From contig JABVXU010000055.1 in the NCBI GenBank assembly GCA_013365365.1, positions 153,072 through 217,071 on the forward strand: DNA of 64,000 nt, read 5' to 3'. Positions 25,701 to 38,159 of the stretch are shown here, one piece after another (the stretch's first letter is position 1; each line of letters opens with the position of its first letter). The position numbers were made by a program, and so were the translations under genes. This stretch comes from Cruorifilaria tuberocauda. Taxonomy: Eukaryota; Nematoda; Chromadorea; Rhabditida; Onchocercidae. Below the pieces are notes generated by a model, which searched no databases, had not been told where the DNA came from, and was given only the letters and a program-made list of their open reading frames with translations.

Positions 25701-28595
25701 AAAGGAGGAAAAACTTTATACTCTGGCTCCTTCGGATTTATATTATATTTGCCGTAAGGAAGCCGAGAGTTTGCACGAGTAGGTTTATTCTGTTGACTAA
25801 TGAGCAGCGATCATAATGCAGTTATTTTTGTTGTTTCTTTTGATTTTCGGGATTATAAAAAATTCATTAGTTATTCAATTACAGAATTGAGCCTTTGGAT
25901 CTCATGTATCATTTTCCATTCTGGCCTACATTTGAGAATATGTTGGAAGTCTTTTCATATATATTCGGTGTCTTGTTCGAAGTAAGTGTCCATCCATTTC
26001 ATCTGCAAATTATCGATGCTGTACCTGCTAATAAATAGTTTTTTGATTTTTTTTTGGTACCTTTTGTCGATTTCACTTCTCATGTTAATCGTTTGACGTA
26101 AAATTTTATTAAGGATATCACCAGTCATAACCTTGATCGATGTCATCCAGATATTAGAATCTTCTCTGTGACAGACTCATCAGGTAAACTGTTTTTGACC
26201 TTCAGCATTAGCGTAGAACACTGCAGTGCGGTTTTAATTTGTCCCAAGTAGGTTGCAATATTAACGGGCTAACTTACTAGTGTGCTTTTTAGGACTACAC
26301 TTGGGTCGCCTCTACATTGATCCTTTTGAACGGCCGAATAAGTGCTGCACATGGGATGTTTTGCTTGGTCGAAGTAAGTTGCTGTTTATTCATTGATCGC
26401 ACTGACGGTTATAAAATGTGACAGAACATAGCATGTCGTATTTGGTATATTGAGGTTTAGACTATTTTTTTATGAGACAAATCTCTTATCGATAACTAAT
26501 TATTGTTTTGCATGTACATTATTTTCAGATTACTGTTTGGAAAATAGGTGGGATAAAATAGTTTATCTGTTTGCCAATCTCAGCGTATCCAGTTCTCCGG
26601 ACTCATCCACACTTCTACATTATGACGAATTACAAAATCTTCTTTTCCATGTAAGCCTATCAGTTCCATTTGTTAGTGATCAGTAAATAAATGCATTAAG
26701 CACAGCCGAATGAAGTTATTACTTTGAACACTTGGTTGACTTTCATATTGAAGTTTAATTGTTGTCAATGAGTGTTTTTTTTTTCTAATAAGAATGTATG
26801 TATCTATACACCAATCATCAAGCTGATTTAAATACCAATTATATAGTTTTCGAATATCGAGTATTATTTTTACAGCTTAAATTACAGGATACAAGATTCA
26901 CCTAGCATGCAAATTGTTTTTTGCGGTGTCTATAATGTTGTATGTATATACCAATCATCAAGCTGATTTAAGTTATAGGGAGGTCGTGCGATGCAATTTC
27001 TGCTTTCTCAGTCACCATACAGAGATTTAGCAGTACCATGGAGAATTTTCCATGCTCATGATATGGATGCTGTGGATCTGCTGCCAACAATTGTGCAGTT
27101 TTTCATTTTTAAACCCGTACTACTAGCTGCTCTGTCCTGCAAACATTTAGTTGGTTTTTATGTTGCTTATCGCTCATTCTCGTCGGTACGCTTGTAACTT
27201 AACGAAAAGTCCTAGACTGAGAAATTTACCAGTAATAATTCAAACTCATTTTATTTAGCTAATTTTGAGGGAATGCTTAAAACATTTTTTATGTAATATT
27301 TCAAGAAAACTATTAATTTCAAGAAAACTGGTGAGGCATTATCAGAAACCAAAGCGAATAATATTGCACTGGGTTTATCACGCTCCACATTTTATGAAAC
27401 TTATCGTGCACTGTTTTGGACAGACTTCGACCTCACGCTCTTCAATATGAAAGATAATGATCAGTTAGTTGTTTGTAATTCCTTCATTAGCGTGTGCTCG
27501 TATCACTATTATATTTTTTGGGAAAAGTATTTATACGCTTCAAATTTTAATGTGTTTATTCCAAGAATTTGCTTAATATTTATATTTTCTTCGAAGCCGT
27601 AATTGGTTCATCTTATAGCATGCAGAAAATTGAGGAAAAGTAGCGTTTCTGAGAAAAATCACTTTCATTCTGATGTGTGAGTCGAGTTCTAGAAGGTCAC
27701 AAAGCTGTAGTATGAAAAGTATAAATAGTCCTTAATTTTTAATCGAAGTGTTCTTTGCTATTTTGTGATATCTAACTGATCTTGTTGGAAATGGTCACTC
27801 TCTTAACTGGTTTATTTCAAAGGGTTACATGGCAAGAAATATATCACGAAAAATTGACAGAATATTTCGCATTCAAAAACGCAAGGAAAGATATGCAGCC
27901 CTGTTCTTTTGCTCCAATTTTTGGTAAAAATATGTCGATGGCTATGTATTATAGTCGTCTTTGGGCAGAGGTGTGGTTTTTTTTTCGAAGAAATACAATT
28001 AAAATTGGAAAGAAACTGGTGGTTCGTATACCATAGAGTAAATATGCAGCGTGGTTGTTTATGCAAGTTGACGAGGACCCTCAGTGTGTTCTAATGTGCA
28101 CGGAGTGTAACTGTGACTATGACACTATTCCACAGAAAAAAAATTATAAACAGTTCTATTTTTTACAAATGAACTCTTTGAGTCTGTGTATGCATTTTTG
28201 TTTTTGGAATTCATTTAGATGTTGGCTTTGGATATCCATGATACGTTTGAGAAGGAAGATAATGTTTGCTCAACTGGCGATCGCCTGAAAAAGACGATTT
28301 TATTCGAGGGAGCTAGCCAGCCGCAAAGAGAACTTTATCGACGTTTTCAAGTATATTAAATTAAAACCTCTTCGCCCCCTTGAATTCAAACGACCATTTT
28401 CTTCCGGAAATTACCTTTTTTTTAGTATATTCTTTAAAATTAACAATTCAGGGACGTGATCCTAGTCCTGATGCGATGTGTGATTTCTATGATCCTCCAC
28501 AGTACCACATTAGTATCGCTGCTCCCAACGAAGATCCCACCTCATATTTGGATTCGGATGTGCAAACTGATACAGAAAAACTTGAAGCGAAATGA
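22703..28595 (+). CDS. Mitochondrial-type M3 peptidase homologue, predicted inactive, about 790 aa, 19 exons
   Basis: Oligopeptidase A-like M3 family (MA clan) by its C-terminal half. Exons: 22703-22863, 23001-23092, 23301-23384, 23530-23675, 23924-23992, 24270-24430, 24624-24743, 24829-25020, 25278-25379, 25638-25778, 25885-25981, 26114-26183, 26293-26373, 26529-26650, 26979-27149, 27324-27463, 27823-27970, 28219-28350, 28452-28595. The N-terminus (MVSVVARRSAWFGR...) is Arg/Ser-rich like a mitochondrial presequence. Family blocks: GFATYAEYRLAYKMAESP, CHPDIRIFSVTD, YYSRLWAEM, GRDPSPDAM. The HExxH region reads LLFHGGRAMQFLL: the first His stays (546), Glu is gone, the second His is Arg549. The third ligand is shifted and reads Asp579, and the cleft His is Pro681. 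So it should not bind zinc or cleave peptides, while the fold looks kept. About 28 residues between exons 5 and 6 may be missing from my model; the exon 7 acceptor could also be 24639. Confidence 0.88.
26796..26971 (+). repeat. Intronic direct repeat beside the broken zinc-site exon
   Basis: Two copies of CCAATCATCAAGCTGATTTA (26811-26830 and 26951-26970), each preceded by a GTATGTAT/CTATA-like stretch, sit in intron 14 of the M3 homologue. The second copy ends eight bases before the acceptor of the exon that should carry the zinc motif. Confidence 0.75.
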
Positions 28596-29111
28596 GGAAT
28601 ACCCACAAAATGATATATATTTTGTTAATTACTGTAAATCAGTTATTGTTAATTATGTCTATTATCTTATTTAGGAAAAACAATTCTAATGGTAAATTTT
28701 CATGGTTTTTGCGAAGTAGTCGTCTGAAATAACCATTTTTTTTAAAAAAAAACTGTGCTATCGAATACAACTTGTGGCGACTGTAAAGTCATATACAAAA
28801 CAGTGAATTGTGAAGATTACAATACAGCGAAGCCACCGAAGTGTGCCATGAGTAGTCAAGTAAATGCTTCTATGATACGCTTAAGAAATTCAGTTGACTA
28901 CGGCATTTTACTATCACAATTCGTTCATTGTCTCGGGTATCTCGGGAAGTTCATTGTACGTGACGGCTTTTATATTATTTGGTAAGTAATGACTCTGTTG
29001 CCAGAGCTTGGAGTTTTATAGCTGGGACATTATGAATGCACAGAGCAATAGCATTCCGGTTTTATTTACAGGAATTGGATATAAAAGATATGCACTTGAA
29101 ATTTTTGGAAA
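28596..29111. other. Convergent 3' ends of M3 homologue and MSH2
   Basis: About 0.5 kb between two converging genes. An open frame at 28755-28985 has no ATG and no family match. A minus-strand AATAAA (29066-29061) serves MSH2. Confidence 0.5.
29061..29066 (-). terminator. AATAAA poly(A) signal of MSH2
   Basis: Minus-strand AATAAA 46 bases past the MSH2 stop codon. Confidence 0.55.
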
Positions 29112-32100
29112 CTACTTGAAAATTTTGACTGAATCTGGTTGGTCGCCTTCTTCAGCGATCAAATTGTTCAGAATTTGTTGTCGCAGCTCATCGTCTCCAA
29201 AACTGTGGATCATCTTATACAGTTTCTCTTCATCCGAAGTTAATTTCGAACTCCCTGCTTCCAATTTCTCTAACATGTCACTTGCAGTCTGAAACTTCAT
29301 CTTATTTCAGAATAAACACTACAAGAGTAAGACTTCCCTAATTCCTTTGCTTGCGAATGTATAAGGCTAAGTTTTAGAATTGAAAATAGTAGTTTGAAAA
29401 CCAGCTTACTTGAAGAACATTGTCCGGTAGACCAATTATTTTACCGATGTTCAAGCCAAACGAACGGCCCGCAACGCCAGGTATTACTTTATAAAGTAAA
29501 ATAAGTTGGCCGTTTTCATCAATTTGAGAAGCAGTACAGACATTTTTCAACTGCTTCGGATATACACGACCTAGTCCAGTCAGTTCATGATAATGGGTAG
29601 CATATATGCAGAAACATTTCACTCGAGAGACAATATCTCTGTAAACTCTTTGCTGACCGTGAAGAACAAAGATATGATAATCTACTTAGATAACTGTAGA
29701 AATATAGAGAAAAAATATTGCAAAAGGAATACAACGAACTCTGCAATTGCCCAAGCCAATCCGAAGCCATCATATGTTGATGTACCACGTCCTAGCTCAT
29801 CAACAATAACCAAAGAATGACATGTTGCTGACTGTAAAAGAGAATCGGAGATAGAAAACATTACTATCTTTTCAGCATAATTTTCGCAAGACAAATTCAG
29901 AAAAGTTTCCAAAACAAAGGTACTTGGACATGAGCTCTTTTAATGAATTATTTAGCATGAAGGAACAAAAACTGACTTCGAGAATTGATGCACAATCATT
30001 CATTTCTGCCATAAACGTGGAAACTCCTTTACACTGATAATCGCAACTACCTATTCTAAATGTGAAGAAAATAAGTGTTTATAAATATCCTTTAAAATCC
30101 TGTTAACACGATGAAACGACAACTGTGGTTCTCTTTCGCAAATATACTCGCGATATAATTCTTAACAAAGATTTACAGCGTCAACTAAATTGCTTCAAGT
30201 TAGCAGGTTAACAAATGACAGATTTATGAAATGACCAAGTTGCATCAATTTACAGATCAATCACTCTTACTTGAAAACAATACTACATGTTCTTTCAAAT
30301 TTTATGAAGTATTCCTTGCAACTTGTCTTTATTTAGATCAAAGACCAATAGAAGGTTCAAGAAAGTGAAATCGATAAGCCGTCTTTTTTAGACCAATAAA
30401 TTTATGAAAAGGATTAATGAAAATGCTACGAAACTTCCAAAAACCGAAAAAGTATCAACTAAAAAACAAAACTGATTGGCAAATCGGTATAACTAGTTGC
30501 AAATCGAAAAAGTACCTTGTATGAATACCATCAATAAGAGAAAACCTAGCGCTCTCACATGGCACAAATGAGCCCATTTGTCCCAAAAGGACAGAAAGTG
30601 CGCAGCAACGCAAGTATGTACTTTTGCCTCCCATGTTTGCGCCTGTCAGTATCAAAAACATTGCACCATCTGAAACAGAATGCATTAAACAATAGAGTTT
30701 CACTGAAACTTAAGACAGAAATTGAGTCTTAAAAGGTATTACAACAAGAAGCTTGCATCAAAAAGGCTTTAACCTCCTTGTTCGTTGCCAAGAACTACAT
30801 CATTTGATATGAATTGCGGCGAATTCGGATTCGCCTCCATAACCGGATGACGGCACTTCCTGAGTTCCAAAACCTGCTTGTCTAAATGCGAACACATATA
30901 GAAGTAAGATTATAAGAACAACATGAAAAGCTTTAACAAATGAAGGAACATCTTTACTTTAACCTAATAAATATTTTAACTATTTGCAATCAAATCTTAT
31001 TGTAATAGAATTTAGGTGAACAAAATTGAAGACAGTGTTTCAAATTTGTAAAAAATAATGAAAATTAAAAACAAGTCCTAAGTACAGTTTCTTTTCAATC
31101 TAAATTAAACTCACAAAACTAACCTTCATCAAGTATTTGTGGTCTCACATAACAAAAAGGAGATCCGCTGGCCAACACAGAAAGTGCGACCAAAGTATCA
31201 ATTATAGCGATTGCTTCAGATAAGTCACATAATGTTGAAACATAACCAGCTAAAATATTCCTGATTCAATGATATGCTTTAAATTTTATGGTCGGATCTA
31301 ATAACTATTTTCCACTAATTTTTGCAGATAAAACAGCTTTCCAGTTGATAAAAGCATAACTCACAAGAAATTTCGATAACCATATCGATAAAGCGACTTT
31401 GAATTGCTTCGTAATGAGAAGAAAGTTTTCGATATTCACAATTTAGTGCATCCAGATTGTCGCATGTAAATCGTACCCCAGAACCTTTACTTGTTTCAAG
31501 AATATGCATACCTGACTGCCTGATTGACTTTTCAGCCTGAAAATACCATTCCTCCAAATATGCTATGTGCAAGGAAATTGTAAACTGCCATCCTTCCGTA
31601 AACGAAGATTTGAAGAACTAATAATATTCAGTAGTTCACAAAAATCAAATTAGATGAAAGTTACACAATAAATCCAACCTTTAAAGTGACTCGAAAATGA
31701 AAACCATGATGTTCAGTGTTTTCAAGTTTAACTGTTTCGTTTATTTCAGAACAAACCTAGAAAAAAATATATAAATGTTTTAAATAGCCATCTGAAAGAG
31801 CTATAACAAACAATAATATTAACTTTACAAATATATCATCACAAATGAATTAATGAAAAAATTACCTTTTTTAACAAAGTATTGCACTTTGTTTGAATCT
31901 CATGCATTGCTTCAGCAGATGCTAATAGATTTTCATCAATATTTGGCAAGATCCTATATAATCCATTTTCATTGAAATAAGCTATATCAACTGTACTTTC
32001 AATCAATGCCATGAATTTTTCAAACTGCAATTGCGCTAGAGCAAGTGGTTCCTGCAAAATATGTCGAAGTGTTGGATTTCTGGTAGAAAAATAGAAGCAT

Positions 32101-34999
32101 AGGCAATTGGAAATGACTGCTAGCACAAATTTTAAGATATAAGAATTATACTTTCTTTCTACACTTACCAAACATAAATCATTAACAGATGGTGACAAAA
32201 AACCACAAGAATCATGAAGTTCATCCAATATTTGATAGAATCGTTTCAGCAGACAAACGATTTGGTAAAGACGATAACATTCCTTTAAATAAATTGATCT
32301 TTCAACCATCAATAATGAGAGGCTTGTTTCTCTTTCTTGTCGAAAAAGTTCCAACTACCTTATTCCAGCTTTTCAGGTATGCGAATAGCTTCGCATAATA
32401 ATAAAAAAAGAAAACTCAACGTATCGGATATAACAAAGTATTGGAAATTCGAATTATTAACACCTGTAAGCCTGCCTTCTTTTGCACCAATTTTCTAGTA
32501 ATCGCTGTGATATCAGGTATTCGACGCAAGATGTCATCATGAAGTATAACACGGCACGATGAATTATTAACAAAAGCTTCAACTACATCTAATCTTTCAT
32601 TAATTTTCCGTATATCATGTAAAGGTCGCCGAATCCATTCACCTACAATCAAATCTTGAGAACATTGAAACTTACGTTTATCACTGCTCGAAATTACTAC
32701 AAGAAAATATTTAAAAAAACTACTTCGACCAATTACGCCTCCAAGACTTACGTAAAAGTCGTTGTCCTTGAGGAGTGCGGCATTTATTTAATAATTCATA
32801 AAGCGAACCTACATCATCCAACAAATCTTCTGAAATTTAATCAATTATTCTACTTAGTTCAAACATTATTTTGCCTATTGTTCCACTAAAGAATTTTATA
32901 CTAATGAACAATTATATAAACATGATAAGAAAATTGGCAAAAGAACAAAAAATACCATCTTCTTGATATACACTGAACAATTCGAGAGCTTTTGCAGCAG
33001 CTGAATTCAAATACATGTAACCTGCCGATTTGTAATTACGTAACTGAAACTTCGTACTTTTAATTCCGCTATCATTCAAATTCAAATGCTGAATTAATCC
33101 CATAAGACAGTTTTTTTGCGCTGTTGAAAGATGAACGTCTGAAATAGAGCACCTATAGCAATACCTCTTAATGATGATACTATGAAATACAATCTTTAAG
33201 TCGTCCTAAATATTTCTACATCTACTCTCCGACATTTATCTCAGCAGCAATGCCACTGTGAGCTTTGGCAGACTCTAACATATAACAAATGAAAAATTCA
33301 ATAACTCATACAAAAAATTGCCTTTATATTTTGGATCGATCATTTGAGATATCTGATCAGAAAGCAGAGTAGGAAGCTCTTCATTAAACTGGAAGAGTTC
33401 TTTTCTAATACCAGCTTTTTTGAGCGTTGTATTCAACCGGCTATTATTTTCACCGGACAAACTGACAGATGATATCCCATTTTTACTCGAAATCAATAAA
33501 CATTCTCGGGGTACCAATGCAGCCAAGCATTTCTAAAAAATTTTTTGTAATTTACTTAAAATGAAATCACGTTGGCATCAGAACTCTAACCATTTCAAAC
33601 AAGTGATCCTAATTTTAATTGATAGAGATATTATTTGTACTTACCTCCAAATTCACGAAATGCTCATTATCAAGAAATTCGGCGATTGTAAACTGCATTT
33701 CTCGAACATTACATGACACAACAGAAATCAAGCACTAAACAAAATATCTTCTCAAATTCTAAAAAGATTTAAGAAATCCAGTTCAGAACAACAGCTGAAA
33801 TGAGGATTTCGGAAAACTCTCCTGATATTCAAAAATAGAAACCGAAAGTTTTGCAAAGTTTAGAATAATGAATAACAAAAACCATACTTCGGTTGAGTCG
33901 TGTCCTTCCGTCATAGTTAACGCTGCAACTGTTGTGAGCTCGTATAATTCAGCGCTGTCACCAATAATTTCTTCAAAATCATTTAAACAACCCAGTGAAC
34001 CCTGAAAATAAGTAAATTTATGTTTGTCTTTAAGTTACTGAAATAATATCTTGAAAAAGGAGCCTTGGAGAAAGTTTCATCTCCAACTGCGGCAATGCAT
34101 AGGTGCAGACAGAGGTATAATACAGATTATTAATCATTACAAAACGACATTTTACCTCCTCATCAGCATTTAATCCAAAGTTTAGCTATAACAATATCAT
34201 TTGATGTGTTCCGTCTTTCGGTTAGTTCTCGACCACAGCCTAATGTCATCGGATAGGTTTACAAACCCTCCTCACTCGTTTTTAGAAAGCAATTTTCAAT
34301 CATTTAAAAAATTCGGTAACCTTTGTCATAACTAGTAGAAAATTTACCTTTGCTTTAAGTTCCCACTGTCCATTGTCTGCAGCATATACTTCCACACGAT
34401 AATGCTGCACTAAGATGGCATCGTGAATAACGCGCAAATATTGCGTGCTATTCAAAATATGATACATTAATTCGGTTTCACCTACAAACATTTATCAATC
34501 AATGCATTAGTTATCTATTTACAGAGAATTTTCATGGCCAGGAACTGATGGAACAATTCTTTAAATCACACGACGACATAATTCAAGTCAAATATATTTT
34601 TTCTCCAGAGATACATTTCTCATATAGCAATGAACTTGGATACTTGATTACTTACCAATTCGGCATCGTCGAAGACCAACTTCGCTACAAAAAATATTGT
34701 TTGCGATGAAAACTGCATCGTCATCATAGCATGCATAAAATTCCTGAAGTCAGAGAGCCATCTAATAAAACATACGGATATCACAGAATAAATGAAAACC
34801 AACTCTGTGTTTTGAGAAATATAAGGCCCAAAACATGCTTCAATGAAGTATATAAAAATTAAAATGAGCGAGCATAAAAAAATCAATCAAGCATATAAAA
34901 AATTGAAATGAAAAAACTTACATTTCGCTCGAAAATGACAACAGTCCCTGCCGCTTTATTTTGAATTATCTTCACCAAACCTTTATCCAGTTTATCCAT
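29112..34999 (-). CDS. msh-2: DNA mismatch repair protein MSH2, about 900 aa, 21 exons
   Basis: MutS-family ATPase, common partner of MSH6 (MutS-alpha) in mismatch recognition. Exons from the 5' end: 34999-34922, 34743-34656, 34481-34348, 34001-33888, 33734-33645, 33532-33312, 33255-33226, 33152-32956, 32808-32752, 32642-32464, 32282-32169, 32051-31866, 31756-31679, 31536-31365, 31249-31124, 30881-30774, 30669-30516, 30055-29977, 29831-29740, 29638-29410, 29288-29112; 2703 nt in frame. Landmarks: [11 protein letters not shown] (connector), [20 protein letters not shown] (lever), [15 protein letters not shown] (clamp), [10 protein letters not shown], Walker [11 protein letters not shown] (667-675), [17 protein letters not shown], Walker [19 protein letters not shown] (742-759), and ATHYHEL. 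The Walker A proline of most MutS proteins is Ala668. The tiny exon 33255-33226 and its junctions are the least certain part. Complete gene, near the human length of 934. Confidence 0.95.
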
Positions 35000-36011
35000 A
35001 GATAAGGATCAAATGCTGTGAACAACCAGTATCAGTGGTGCAGATGCTGAATGAGACTATAGATAAGATGTTTTGGAATATATTCTTACATTCTATGATT
35101 CAAACATATGAACCATTTTAGATTTGCAAGTTGTGTCTTCATTTATTGGCACGGCAGACTGAATACTATTTACTATTCCTTTGCTCCATAGTTGCTCTAC
35201 AGTGGTGTTAGGTTGCAAATCAAAAAGCATTCATTAAGTTAGAGAACAGCAATGAAATATACTGACCAGACGGATATTTCTAAATTCACCCTTTCTTTCC
35301 ATATTATGTATAGACTTCCCAAACATTAACCATATCAGCATACAAGGAGACGATCTAAGACATATTTCATTCAACTTCAGTCAAAATTTTTTCGAAAAAA
35401 AGTGGAAAAACGAACCAAAAAGATGACAAAATGAATTGTACTACAGAACAAATATTGTAAAGTTCATTTTTGAAGGATTTTCTTATAAGAGGTGTAAATG
35501 ACTCTGATCAGTATCAAGTGGCAAATTTCGAAATCTCATTTTTAACTCAGAAAAATGTAACAATTAATAGCAAATAAATTTTGAGCTGTATATGGAAACA
35601 AATTCTATTTTCCGAAAAGAATGATAATAATAGTATTGAACTGTGAATAAATCATCTCAACATATCAGTTCAGGAATGTAACTGTTTGGTGAATATTTTG
35701 CCACTTCTCAAGCGCGTGTATCTGATGGTGCTTCAGTAGCTAGTGATCCTGAAAAATTTTTTCACATTTGCATAATATTATTAATTAAAAAAATACCACT
35801 GGAATGATGTAAAGGTTGATTACTGCAACAGCAAGATTCACAGCAACTTTTTTTCTGAAACAGTTTCAGAGTGTAACTGAGAAAGGACAAAATTCTGTAA
35901 ATTCAGTTCTTAAAAAGTTCTCTTGCCATTGAAAATCATGCTGTCTGCATATCACCTACCATTACTTATAATGTTCTGATACCAGATATTTTGTTTCTCC
36001 TTTCCTTGCTT
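35000..36011. other. Spacer between RNASEH2B and MSH2 (same strand)
   Basis: About 1 kb, AT-rich, no open frame with coding character. A minus-strand acceptor (TTCACAG, at 35018-35016) lies 16 bases before the MSH2 ATG. Confidence 0.5.
35016..35017 (-). other. Candidate spliced-leader acceptor of MSH2
   Basis: Minus-strand GTTGTTCACAG precedes the MSH2 ATG by 16 bases. If MSH2 is co-transcribed with RNASEH2B upstream, this is where a spliced leader would be added. Confidence 0.4.
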
Positions 36012-38159
36012 TCAAAGTCCTGATTTTTTTTGGCGTTTACTTGGTGGTGCATCTTCACCTCTCTCGTGGGTAAAATCTATTTTTACCAATCTCAGTATAT
36101 CATCCGGAAGATTCTCTTCCAAAATACCGAAAAGAGCACAATCGAAATTTGATTCTAAATAACTTTTACAAAAGATACATCAATTTATGAATTCTTGATG
36201 TAAAAGATATGTATATGATGAGTTTGTAACAAAACATGGGTGATAGCAAAGATATCACTAGTGCGATAAAAAATTTATAAACAGTCAAATGCCTTATCGA
36301 TATTTTTTTCTACTTTTTCCTTTCATGAGCATTAGAACATTTTTTAGGTTCTCGTTTCCTTCATATAATTATTTAAAATTTAATTCCTATACCAGTTAAC
36401 CAAATTTTAAAAGACAGAATTTTTTTTTTTTAAAGACAGAAAAGAAAAAGAAAAATTTTAAAAGATAATTACAACATAGGTCAAAAGGCAAAGGGTAAAC
36501 ATCGCAAAGAAAGAGTGAAATTGCCAGAAAAAATCCAAATTCTTTGCAGTCTTGAAAAACATTCTCATTTGCCTCTTGCAATTAATCATAATTTAGTTCA
36601 TTGAAGACTTACCATAGTGATCAGATTTTCTCATTAGCTTTATTCTGTTCGTTATATAATCCACCAACAAGGATTCACTATACTTATACGTTTCGACATT
36701 TGATATCTCTAAATTTGAAACGAATTATGGTTTTTTAAGCATTTTCTAAGTAAAAGAATATATATACTACTGAAAATCGTAATTCATTCGCAGAAAAAAG
36801 AAAAGCTGAAAAGATTAACAATAATTCAAGAAGCATACCAACCCTTACAGTGACAAACATGCTTTAACGATGATTTTACAGCCTTAACGTTCTCAAGTAA
36901 TTTTACGGATCGAAAATACTCATCCACTAAAATATCCTTTAGTGACACGTAATCATCCTGGAATATAGTAGAGAATTTAGACTTAATGAGAAGGCTCTCC
37001 CAAATCACAATGAAAATATTTTTATTTTATATATCTGATATGTCAAGCATTTCAGTCAAAATTATAAACTCAATTCAAAAAACAAATTTTTTTGCTTCTG
37101 TGCATTATGAAACGATAAATGACTCGTATCATCTCATCTTTTATATAAATCATTACTTTCCAAAGAATTTTCTTGTTTTCGTGTACAATGAAACAGTCTT
37201 TAGGATAATTAATGATGAAAAATGATGAAATTAAATGAATCCTGATGCCTGCTCATGCTCATGTATCATTTTATTTTAATAAATGACCATAAAATATTAC
37301 CTTCGCATATTTTCGCAAATAAGGCAATAACAGCAGGGCGGGATTAATCGGTACTAATAAAATCAATGAGCCATTACTAACCACGTTATCACCAAGCAGA
37401 ACCGACCTCAAAAAAAATTTTATCATCAAGCAGAATGGATTTCAAAAACTGTAAAGAAAAAGTATTAAAAAAGCGTTTGCACGGAAATATTGACCATAAT
37501 AAATCACCCAATTTCCAGCGCCTCATTTTAAAATTAACTTGTGATATAAATTTCGTGCTTTCCAAAACTATACCTGAAACCGTCATCAAATTTCAACAGT
37601 TCTTCTACTCTTTCTTTTCCAATTGCATATAATGCTGCATTACCTCTCTTTGGATGACGAAGTAAGTGAAGTTGTTTCGCCGGAAGCTCACCTTAAATAT
37701 GTGATAAACAGGAATATACATAACGAAGGCATTAAGTTTTAGTAAATGTATTTAATTCGACCAAAATCCCGTGCAGAATCTGACTTCACAATGTAAATTT
37801 TATAGTGTTATCCAATGAAAACGAGAAAACAAAACGGAACCGGTGATAGCAACCTGATCAGCAGATGGGCTGAAATACAAATTCTAATATCTTGCTCAAT
37901 AACTGCGTTGGGGAGGCACTTAACAGCAATAAGATCCATTCCCGCCAATAGTAAAGTATTGACGATAGATAGGCAGGCTTGAAATCACAAAACAGCGCTC
38001 CTCTTTTCGAATTTAAAATTTCCCATTCTGTTCCTCTCATGATCTTTCGTAGCAGTTCCGACGTTCAGATGCATTAGTAAAGAAACAAACCATTTGATAG
38101 TATGAACTTCGTAAGGGATTGACCCTTCCGTTGATAATAATCACTTTCAGGTTTCCCAT
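36012..38159 (-). CDS. RNASEH2B: Ribonuclease H2 subunit B, 213 aa, 6 exons
   Basis: Non-catalytic subunit of RNase H2, which removes single ribonucleotides and RNA:DNA hybrids from genomic DNA. Exons from the 5' end: 38159-38091, 37686-37574, 37406-37301, 36957-36843, 36708-36613, 36154-36012; 642 nt in frame. The alignment with the animal RNASEH2B order is continuous: KVIIINGR...PKRGNAALYAIGKERVEELL (beta core), SNGSLILLVPINPALLLLPY (the PVDPLFLLLHYL block), DDYVSLKDILVDEYF (FQPLDQVVVDNVF), ETYKYSESLLVDYI (YYKYSKEKTLKWL), LEENLPDDILRL, and the tail PPSKRQKKSGL, which resembles PPSKKIK of the human protein. It is shorter than the 312-residue human protein and lacks the long C-terminal extension with the PIP-box-like end. 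The exon 2 acceptor (GTGAG) is weak but is the one that keeps phase and alignment. Confidence 0.84.

Noticed and set aside
28755..28985. 76-codon frame with several Cys between the M3 and MSH2 genes
   Set aside because: No ATG start, no acceptor, and it lies between two 3' ends.
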